This document shows positions 6,438-10,925 of a stretch of 11,646 nt of DNA, piece by piece. Under the pieces are notes generated by a model. It was not told the origin of the DNA, made no database searches, and saw nothing but the letters and a program-made list of their open reading frames with translations. The number at the start of each line of letters is the position of its first letter. Positions within the stretch are counted from its first letter, which is position 1. The stretch comes from an uncultured Selenomonadales bacterium (lineage in GTDB: Bacteria > Bacillota > Negativicutes > Selenomonadales > Selenomonadaceae), in contig CAMVAG010000049.1 in assembly GCA_947165405.1 (NCBI GenBank), forward strand, positions 1 through 11,646, written 5' to 3'. The position numbers were made by a program, and so were the translations under genes.

Positions 6438-7256
6438 GTAAAAAACCTCCTTAGCAAATTTCCAATGATAGCCGCCTGCCGTCTTTTTTATTCCGTGCAG
6501 AACTTTAGAGAGAAAACTTTGATGAACGCCAACAGCTTCTGCGGCGATTTTAACCGAAGCAAAAATTTTTCCGGTTTCAACACAAAATACCGGCTTGTAG
6601 CTATGAAAATTTTCACGCGTTTTCCCTTTCCAATGAGCTACGCGCTTTTTAACTTGTTCCGCGCTCTGTTTTTTACCGCGATTGGTGCGCCCCATTCTTT
6701 CACCGGTTTCTTCAGAAACTTTATCTTCCGAATTTAGATAAGCCCAACGATAACCGCCGGCTGTTTTTGTTTTGCCTTTTAAAGCCATTGAAACGCAGGA
6801 ATGAGTAACACCGGACTTTTCGGCGGCACTTTTTACCGAATCAAAAATTTCGCCGGTGTCAATGCAAATTATCGGCTTTTTGATAAGCTTCAGATACTCT
6901 TCGTCTGCCCATTGTTTTTTAGCGAGTTGTTTAAGGATTTCTTTTGTTTTAGGAGAATGTTTGTATCCTGTAGAACCATCGCCGCCTTTCGTCAGATTAT
7001 ATTCCGGCTTAAGTTCGGCGATATAGTAAGTTTCTTTTTCATCAAGCTCTTCGACGGGGCAAAATTCCAATACAGTTTTGTCGAAGGCGTCCCAGCCGTA
7101 TTTCGCAATGGCTTTACATATTACGGGTGCAAAACTTTTGCAACGTTTATGCTCATTCAGTCGCTTTCTGATATTGTTGGATTTCCCAATATATCTTTTG
7201 CCGTTGACGCGACAGAGAAGCATATAAACGCCGCTGGTTTCCCAAGATTTGTCCAT
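5859..7256 (-). CDS. GIY-YIG/NUMOD homing endonuclease fused in frame to PyrE
   Basis: A 465-residue frame. Residues 1-273 (7256-6438) are a GIY-YIG endonuclease of the homing type and the remainder is PyrE. The nuclease domain has GVY (9-11), YIG (22-24), the catalytic arginine position Arg32 (8 after the YIG glycine, as in I-TevI) and a candidate metal-binding Glu75 in ETYYI, then YNLTKGGDG (86-94). All expected catalytic positions are therefore intact. DNA-binding modules follow: NUMOD3-like stretches near 97-116 and 193-212, and two NUMOD1-like modules at 127-173 and 221-267. The ATG at 7256 is 3 bases after the pyrF stop, and GGGGTG in the last pyrF codons is the only plausible ribosome-binding site. 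There is no stop between the last NUMOD1 module and pyrE. It looks like a free-standing homing gene that inserted precisely between pyrF and pyrE. Whether the protein is cut or works as a fusion is unknown. Confidence 0.85.
   Translation of the reverse strand: MDKSWETSGVYMLLCRVNGKRYIGKSNNIRKRLNEHKRCKSFAPVICKAIAKYGWDAFDKTVLEFCPVEELDEKETYYIAELKPEYNLTKGGDGSTGYKHSPKTKEILKQLAKKQWADEEYLKLIKKPIICIDTGEIFDSVKSAAEKSGVTHSCVSMALKGKTKTAGGYRWAYLNSEDKVSEETGERMGRTNRGKKQSAEQVKKRVAHWKGKTRENFHSYKPVFCVETGKIFASVKIAAEAVGVHQSFLSKVLHGIKKTAGGYHWKFAKEVFYMTEKEVYDLLVETDAIMTGHFLLTSGNHSPHYVEKFNVLQHPEYTEKLCKAMAENFKDAKIETVVGPVTGGIILAHETGKALGTRAIFTERVDGVMTFRRGFTLHEGERVLIVEDIVTTGGSIREVIDVVKKFGGVPVAVSMLVDRSGGKVNFGDVPGFALLHMDVETYKPEDCPLCKKNVPLTKRGSTGKK
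6446..6452 (-). promoter_or_regulatory. Internal ribosome-binding site of pyrE inside the fusion frame
   Basis: A consensus AAGGAGG, 8 bases before the pyrE ATG at 6437. In the long upstream frame the same bases are read as the codons for Lys269-Glu270 and the next base-pair of Val271. It permits translation of free PyrE independently of the endonuclease start. Confidence 0.8.
6456..6878 (-). repeat. Tandemly repeated NUMOD1-type module in the endonuclease
   Basis: Two 47-residue segments, encoded at 6878-6738 and 6596-6456, align without gaps with 26 identical residues by my hand alignment. Shared landmarks are KP..C..TG.IF.SVK.AAE near the start and TAGGY.W at the end. NUMOD1 modules are known helix-turn-helix-like DNA-binding units of homing endonucleases, so the copies probably read adjacent parts of the target site. 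The 141 bases between them encode a basic linker with a NUMOD3-like stretch. Confidence 0.7.
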
Positions 7257-7259
7257 AGT

Positions 7260-7964
7260 TTACACCCCGGCGATTTCAGCCAAAATTTTTTCTGCCGCCT
7301 CGCGAGGATTTTTTGCCGCTCTGATTGGTCTGCCAATTACCAAATGCGTTGCGCCGTTTTGAAGTGCCGCTGCCGGTGTGGAAATTCTTTGCTGGTCGTT
7401 TATGTCGGCTCCCGCAGGTCTTATGCCCGGCGTCACGATTAAAAATTTTTCGCCGCAAGCCTCGCGAATCAACTTTGCCTCTTGCGGTGAGGCAACAACT
7501 CCGTCAAGCCCTGCAGATTTTGCAAGCTTTGCGAACTCGACGACCTGCTCCGAAATTTTCAACGCGCCGCACCATTCAGCTTGATTGATACTCGTCAAAA
7601 CGGTTATCGCTATCAACTTCGGGCACTTGACGCCGCTCTTGTCAGCTTCTTTGTGAAGAGTCTCCGCCGCTGTTTTCATCATGGTGAAGCCGCCCGACGC
7701 GTGGACGTTCAAAATATCTGCGCCGAGCCACATAAGCGAGCACAAGCCGCCCGCGACGGTGTTTGGTATGTCGTGAAGTTTGAGGTCGAGGAAAATTTTT
7801 TTGTCTTGAGCTTTAAGCCATTCGACGACGCCCGCTCCGACAGAATAAAAAAGTTCCATGCCGACCTTGTAAAAATTTACGCTGTCGCCCAATTCACCGA
7901 CCAATTTTTTTACGTCGTTCATGATGTGGAAGTCCAGCGCGACAATCAATCGCTCGTCTGCCAT
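7260..7964 (-). CDS. pyrF: Orotidine 5'-phosphate decarboxylase PyrF
   Basis: Decarboxylates OMP to UMP, the last step of de novo pyrimidine synthesis. Counting from the ATG at 7964 it has 234 residues, normal for the bacterial short form. The catalytic signature DLKLHDIPNTV lies at 60-70, with Asp60, Lys62 and Asp65 as the Asp-Lys-Asp set. VALDF (8-12), VTPGIRP and the phosphate-binding VIGRPI near the C-terminus are also present. A GTG at 7973 would add three residues, but it overlaps the GGAGG ribosome-binding site (7977-7973), which sits 8 bases before the ATG at 7964, so I chose 7964. First gene of the pyrF-endonuclease-pyrE-recN run, with a candidate promoter in the adjoining divergent region. 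Confidence 0.96.
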   Translation of the reverse strand: MADERLIVALDFHIMNDVKKLVGELGDSVNFYKVGMELFYSVGAGVVEWLKAQDKKIFLDLKLHDIPNTVAGGLCSLMWLGADILNVHASGGFTMMKTAAETLHKEADKSGVKCPKLIAITVLTSINQAEWCGALKISEQVVEFAKLAKSAGLDGVVASPQEAKLIREACGEKFLIVTPGIRPAGADINDQQRISTPAAALQNGATHLVIGRPIRAAKNPREAAEKILAEIAGV

Positions 7965-7972
7965 ATTCGGCA

Positions 7973-7977
7973 CCTCC
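7973..7977 (-). promoter_or_regulatory. Ribosome-binding site deciding the pyrF start
   Basis: GGAGG on the minus strand, 8 bases before the ATG at 7964. It shares its last G with the upstream GTG at 7973, which therefore cannot be the start codon. Confidence 0.7.
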
Positions 7978-7990
7978 GCAAAATATTTTC

Positions 7991-8019
7991 TTGAAAAATT
8001 CTTTGTAAAGCTTTAAAAT
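7991..8019 (+). promoter_or_regulatory. Candidate sigma-A promoter for thpR and downstream genes
   Basis: TTGAAA (7991-7996) and TAAAAT (8014-8019) with an ideal 17-base spacer, in an AT-rich intergenic region and about 40 bases upstream of the thpR start. Its -10 box overlaps the -10 box of the divergent pyrF promoter. Confidence 0.6.
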
Positions 8020-8039
8020 CCTGCGCAGGATGATTTCAA
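8012..8039 (-). promoter_or_regulatory. Candidate sigma-A promoter for the pyrF operon
   Basis: On the minus strand, TTGAAA (8039-8034) and TTTAAA (8017-8012) are separated by 16 bases. Transcription would start near 8005, leaving about 40 bases of leader with the pyrF ribosome-binding site. The -10 match is only partial. The spacer contains the 14-bp palindrome at 8018-8031. Confidence 0.45.
8018..8031. promoter_or_regulatory. Perfect 14-bp palindrome, candidate operator
   Basis: ATCCTGCGCAGGAT is its own reverse complement. It begins in the -10 box and covers the expected start site of the plus-strand promoter, and it lies in the spacer of the minus-strand promoter. A dimeric regulator bound here could control both directions. 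No T-run follows, so it is not a terminator. I do not recognise the site as belonging to a known regulator. Confidence 0.45.
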
Positions 8040-8061
8040 ATTAATTGCAAAGGATGATATG

Positions 8062-8574
8062 ATGCGGCTGTTCATTGCGATAGAATTTAACGAAGAAATT
8101 TTGCAAGCCCTGACGAATTTGCAAGCGGAATGGGAAATTTTGGGTGTACGCGGCAACGTCACACCCGTCCGGAATCTTCATTTGACTTTGGCGTTTATCG
8201 GAGAATACGGAAGCCCCGATAAAATTTTGGAAGCCATGAATTCTGTTTCCTTCGCGCCATTTTCCATAAGTCTTGACGGAATTGGAATTTTCAGAGATAT
8301 TTATTGGGCGGGGATTTCAGAAAATGTTGCACTGTCAAATTACGTTCGACGATTGAGAAGGGCTTTGGCAGAACACGCCGTCCCTTACGACAGAAAAAAA
8401 TTTTTACCGCATATAACTTTGGTGCGCAGAGCAGAATTCAACGGAAGCATGGAAGAGCTGCTGAAAAATCCTCCCAACGGAACAATGGAAGTCAAATCCG
8501 TTGTGCTCATGTCCTCCACACGAGGCAAAGGCGGGATGATTTATACTGCTGTCGGAAGTGTGGAAGCAAAATAA
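8062..8574 (+). CDS. thpR: RNA 2',3'-cyclic phosphodiesterase ThpR (2H phosphoesterase)
   Basis: A member of the 2H phosphoesterase (LigT/ThpR) family, which opens 2',3'-cyclic phosphates on RNA ends; the physiological role is unclear. The 170 residues match the usual 170-190. It starts MRLFIAIEF, a typical family beginning. Both catalytic signatures are present: HLTL (40-43, followed by AFIGEY) and HITL (117-120, followed by VRR). The ATG at 8062 is 7 bases from AGGA (8051-8054). The ATG at 8059 is only 4 bases away and would add one methionine, so the start is uncertain by one codon. It follows its own candidate promoter and is the first gene of a plus-strand run with a flagellar gene and an ABC ATPase. 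Confidence 0.9.
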   Translation: MRLFIAIEFNEEILQALTNLQAEWEILGVRGNVTPVRNLHLTLAFIGEYGSPDKILEAMNSVSFAPFSISLDGIGIFRDIYWAGISENVALSNYVRRLRRALAEHAVPYDRKKFLPHITLVRRAEFNGSMEELLKNPPNGTMEVKSVVLMSSTRGKGGMIYTAVGSVEAK

Positions 8575-8613
8575 AAAAGCAATGATTATTAAAACAGGAG
8601 AGTGATAAAAAAA

Positions 8614-9624
8614 ATGTGGCGCGGACTTTACAGCGCGGCGACCGGCATGATGAGCGAAATGAAACGCACGGACGTTATCGCGAACAACTTGGCCAATGCC
8701 GCAACGACCGGCTATAAGAAAGATATAACCGTTCACAAAGAATTTCACAAGATGTTGATTCAGCGCGTAAACGACTTCGACAAAGGCGGGATACTCGGCG
8801 TGGACGTTGCCCCTTTCAATACGCTGGCAGAGCTCGGCACTTCAAAAGAGGACATCACGCAGATTAAAGGTTTCAATGCCGATCCCTTTTACGTTCCGCA
8901 TATCGGCGAACTCGGCTTGGGCGATTATATTGACGAGATAGCCGTCGATTATCAACAGGGCGCAATCGAAACGACGGGCAACACTTACGACTTGGCGATT
9001 GTCGGTGACGGCTTCTTTGCAGTTCAAACTCCCGAAGGCGTCCGCTATACTCGAAACGGCTCCTTTATCAAAAACAGTCAAGGCTATCTGCAAGACCTGC
9101 GCGGCTATAATCTTCTCGACACGCAAGGCAATCCGATTCGCATTCCCGCAAACGTCGCCGATTCCGCAGTTACAATCACGGGCAACGGAACAATCTACGT
9201 GCCCGGCAATGAGCTGCGCCTCAATCCCGAACTCAATCGTTGGGAAGCCGTCGGCGATTTGCGAAGAAACGTTAATCAACAGCTCGCGCAGATTCAGTTC
9301 GTCGAATTCGGTGACAGGCTTGCAACACAAAAGCAGGGCGACAATCTTTATTACCTCGTCGACGACAACGAAGGCAATCCTCCTCCGATAAACGGCGTCA
9401 ATCAAAATCTTCAGGCGAGGATAATGAATCCCGATGCTCAACCGCGCTCCGCTTCCGGCGAACTTCTTCAAGGTGCATTGGAAAAATCCAACACGTCGGT
9501 CGTTTATGAAATGGTCGAATTGATTCACAACCAGCGACTTTACGAGGCAAATGCCAAAGCCGTTCAAACGCAAGACTCCATGCTTGACAAGTCGGTTAAT
9601 TCCGTCGGCAGTATCAGCGGTTGA
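8614..9624 (+). CDS. flgF: Flagellar basal-body rod protein, FlgF/FlgG family
   Basis: An axial protein of the flagellar rod, exported by the flagellar type III system without a cleaved signal. The N-terminal rod motif is at 7-37 (SAATGM ... IANNLANAATTGYKKD). The central signature DLAIVGDGFF ... YTRNGSF spans 126-151, and the C-terminal D0 helix with SNTSVVYEMVELI ... RLYEANAK spans 292-315. It has 336 residues against roughly 250-270 for most FlgF/FlgG proteins; extra length lies at about 55-118 and 190-220. NLLDTQGNPI after the YTRNG motif resembles FlgF more than FlgG, but the choice is not certain. I use the ATG at 8614 (MWRGLYSAATGM matches family starts). The GTG at 8602 nearly touches the GGAG site (8597-8600), although the ATG is 13 bases from it. 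No other flagellar gene is in the window. Confidence 0.85.
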   Translation: MWRGLYSAATGMMSEMKRTDVIANNLANAATTGYKKDITVHKEFHKMLIQRVNDFDKGGILGVDVAPFNTLAELGTSKEDITQIKGFNADPFYVPHIGELGLGDYIDEIAVDYQQGAIETTGNTYDLAIVGDGFFAVQTPEGVRYTRNGSFIKNSQGYLQDLRGYNLLDTQGNPIRIPANVADSAVTITGNGTIYVPGNELRLNPELNRWEAVGDLRRNVNQQLAQIQFVEFGDRLATQKQGDNLYYLVDDNEGNPPPINGVNQNLQARIMNPDAQPRSASGELLQGALEKSNTSVVYEMVELIHNQRLYEANAKAVQTQDSMLDKSVNSVGSISG

Positions 9625-9636
9625 GGTTAAAGCAGC

Positions 9637-10356
9637 ATGATTGAAATTAAAGGCTTAAAAAAATCTTTCGGCGACCTTCACGTTTTAAAGGGCATTGATT
9701 TGCACATTGACGAGCGCGAAGTCGTCGTGATAATCGGTCCTTCGGGCAGCGGCAAGTCAACTCTTTTGCGTTGCATAAATTTTTTGGAAGAGCCGACGGG
9801 CGGAACGATTACCGTTGACGGAATCCCCATGAACAGCGAGGCTAACGTCAATAAAGTCCGCGAGGAAGTCGGAATGGTTTTTCAACGGTTCAATCTTTTT
9901 CCTCACATGACCGTCTTGGATAACATCACGCTTGCGCCGATGAAAGTTCGTAAAATCGCCCGCTCCAAAGCCGAACAAACCGCTCAAGATTTACTCGACC
10001 GCGTAGGTTTGGGCGATAAGGCTGACGCTTATCCGAATCAATTAAGCGGCGGACAACAACAACGTGTGGCAATCGCCCGCGCCCTCGCCATGCAACCGAA
10101 AGTTATGCTCTTCGACGAACCGACAAGCGCACTTGACCCGGAAATGGTCGGCGAAGTCCTCGACGTTATGCAACGCCTCGCGGAAAGCGGCATGACTATG
10201 GTTATCGTAACGCATGAAATGGGTTTCGCCCGCGAAGTCGGCACAAGACTTTTATTCGTCGACGGCGGCTATATCGTCGAGCAAGGCAAGCCCAAAGAAG
10301 TTTTTGAAAACCCGAAAGAGGAACGCACCAAATTATTCCTGTCGAAAATTTTATAA
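9637..10356 (+). CDS. Polar amino-acid ABC transporter ATP-binding protein (GlnQ type)
   Basis: The cytoplasmic ATPase of a polar amino-acid uptake ABC transporter (PAAT). The 239 residues match the family length of about 240. Walker A GPSGSGKST is at 34-42, the Q-loop glutamine at 83, the signature LSGGQQQRVAIARAL at 136-150, Walker B KVMLFDE at 155-161 with PTSALD, and the switch His193. The pattern FNLFPH after the Q-loop is typical of the GlnQ/HisP group. GAGG (9623-9626) overlaps the stop codon of the flagellar gene and lies 10 bases before the ATG, suggesting translational coupling. No permease or binding-protein gene lies beside it, which is unusual because these ATPases normally sit with their partners. 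The exact substrate cannot be read from the ATPase, so I give no symbol. Confidence 0.93.
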   Translation: MIEIKGLKKSFGDLHVLKGIDLHIDEREVVVIIGPSGSGKSTLLRCINFLEEPTGGTITVDGIPMNSEANVNKVREEVGMVFQRFNLFPHMTVLDNITLAPMKVRKIARSKAEQTAQDLLDRVGLGDKADAYPNQLSGGQQQRVAIARALAMQPKVMLFDEPTSALDPEMVGEVLDVMQRLAESGMTMVIVTHEMGFAREVGTRLLFVDGGYIVEQGKPKEVFENPKEERTKLFLSKIL

Positions 10357-10359
10357 AGT

Positions 10360-10392
10360 CTTCACCCCGTCAAGCGGCGGAGTATTTTTTTT
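10360..10392 (+). terminator. Weak possible terminator after the ABC ATPase gene
   Basis: CTTC (10360-10363) can pair with GGAG (10379-10382, one G-U pair), then after an A/C mismatch CC (10365-10366) pairs with GG (10376-10377). Eight T residues follow (10385-10392). The stem is poor, so this may only be chance. Confidence 0.25.
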
Positions 10393-10409
10393 CGATTTGA
10401 CAGAGAAAA

Positions 10410-10416
10410 TTTTTTT
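10410..10416 (+). other. T7 run at the apparent reading-frame break of the BrnT gene
   Basis: AAAATTTTTTT (10406-10416) separates the start-like TTG (10397) from the downstream toxin frame. Adding one T would restore a family-like N-terminus. It may be a true mutation, a slippage site or a base-calling error. Confidence 0.4.
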
Positions 10417-10434
10417 GATAATAACAAAGCCGAA

Positions 10435-10680
10435 TTGAATTTTAAAAAGCATGGAATCACTTTTGAAAAGGCAGCAGAAATTTTTTTGGACGAGTTTTTG
10501 ATTGATGACTACGACGAAGACCACAGCGACTGCGAGGACAGAATAAAAGTTATCGGCATGGTTGAAAAAGTTTTGGTCGTAATTTATACCGAACGAGGCG
10601 AAAAATATCGGCTAATATCAGCTCGATTGGCAAATAAACGGGAGGAGGATGAATATTATGGGCAGTATCCGAATTTATAA
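10435..10680 (+). CDS. brnT: BrnT-family toxin (DUF497-like), 5' end uncertain or frameshifted
   Basis: Resembles BrnT, the ribonuclease toxin of BrnT/BrnA type II toxin-antitoxin systems. Family features visible from the TTG at 10435 are KKHGITFEKAAEIF (residues 4-17), DEDHSD (27-32), VLVVIYTERGEKYRLISAR (46-64) and the final ANKRE.DEYY pattern. The family's first strand ends in a pattern (W/F)-D-x-x-K-x-x-x-N. Here FDNNKAELN is encoded in the same frame from 10414 onward, upstream of any ATG, GTG or TTG. A TTG at 10397 lies one frame off, just before the T7 run at 10410-10416; one extra T would join them as MTEKIFFDNNKAELN. TTG at 10435 has no ribosome-binding site. So the gene is either frameshifted, expressed by slippage, or starts unconventionally. 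It overlaps the next gene by 23 bases. Confidence 0.7.
   Translation: MNFKKHGITFEKAAEIFLDEFLIDDYDEDHSDCEDRIKVIGMVEKVLVVIYTERGEKYRLISARLANKREEDEYYGQYPNL
10641..10648 (+). promoter_or_regulatory. Ribosome-binding site of the antitoxin gene
   Basis: GGAGGAGG lies inside the toxin gene, 9 bases before the ATG at 10658. It abuts the ATG at 10649, which is therefore not the start. Its strength contrasts with the lack of any such site before the toxin, as expected if the antitoxin is made in excess. Confidence 0.65.
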
Positions 10681-10846
10681 GGGAATGCCGCCTTTGACAG
10701 AGGAAGAAATTGCTGAACTTGACAGAAACAAACCAAAATCCGACGATGAAATTGATTACAGCGATATTCCACCTTTGACTGACGAAGAACTTGCAAGAAT
10801 GAGACGTGCGCGGCTCCGCAGAGAAAAACAAAACATTGCAAGCTGA
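10658..10846 (+). CDS. Short BrnA-like antitoxin candidate
   Basis: A 62-residue acidic/basic protein directly downstream of, and overlapping, the BrnT-like gene, the usual position of BrnA. The segment SDDEIDYSDIPPLTDEEL (28-45) matches the N-terminal part of BrnA-type antitoxins, where DxEIDxSDIPxLTDE is common. Unlike typical BrnA, it ends about 18 residues later, with an Arg-rich tail and no ribbon-helix-helix DNA-binding domain. It also contains an internal repeat: PPLTEEEIAEL (11-21) and PPLTDEELARM (38-48). The ATG at 10658 follows a very strong GGAGGAGG. A clear terminator follows. The role as antitoxin is inferred from position and the shared motif; the gene is not otherwise recognised. 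Confidence 0.65.
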   Translation: MGSIRIYKGMPPLTEEEIAELDRNKPKSDDEIDYSDIPPLTDEELARMRRARLRREKQNIAS

Positions 10847-10851
10847 AAAAT

Positions 10852-10889
10852 AATCCTCTGCTGAAAACTTGCGGCGGAGGATTTTTTTT
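10852..10889 (+). terminator. Intrinsic terminator after the toxin-antitoxin pair
   Basis: AATCCTCTGC (10852-10861) pairs over 10 bases, with one G-U, with GCGGAGGATT (10874-10883). A run of eight T (10882-10889) overlaps the stem end and follows it. It lies 5 bases after the antitoxin stop codon. Confidence 0.85.
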
Positions 10890-10897
10890 GCTATCAT
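10869..10897 (+). promoter_or_regulatory. Candidate promoter of the rubrerythrin-fusion gene
   Basis: TTGCGG (10869-10874) and TATCAT (10892-10897) with a 17-base spacer. The -10 box differs from consensus at one base and the -35 box matches only its TTG. It overlaps the right arm of the terminator, and transcription would start near 10904, just before the ribosome-binding site at 10911-10920. Confidence 0.4.
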
Positions 10898-10925
10898 GTG
10901 GAAAATTTTAGGAGAGGTGACTTTA

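Noticed and set aside
6438..7256. Group I or group II intron carrying the endonuclease
   Set aside because: pyrF and pyrE on either side are both complete with their own start and stop signals, and the whole insert is coding, leaving no room for a ribozyme. It fits a free-standing homing gene better.
6801..7442. 213-residue plus-strand frame across the endonuclease and pyrF 3' end
   Set aside because: It crosses two well-supported minus-strand genes and has no motif of its own.
8018..8031. Palindrome as an intrinsic terminator
   Set aside because: No T-run follows on either strand at the right distance, and it lies within divergent promoters, so an operator is more likely.
8842..9573. 243-residue open frame on the minus strand
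   Set aside because: It is antisense to the flagellar rod gene, whose family motifs fix the coding strand.
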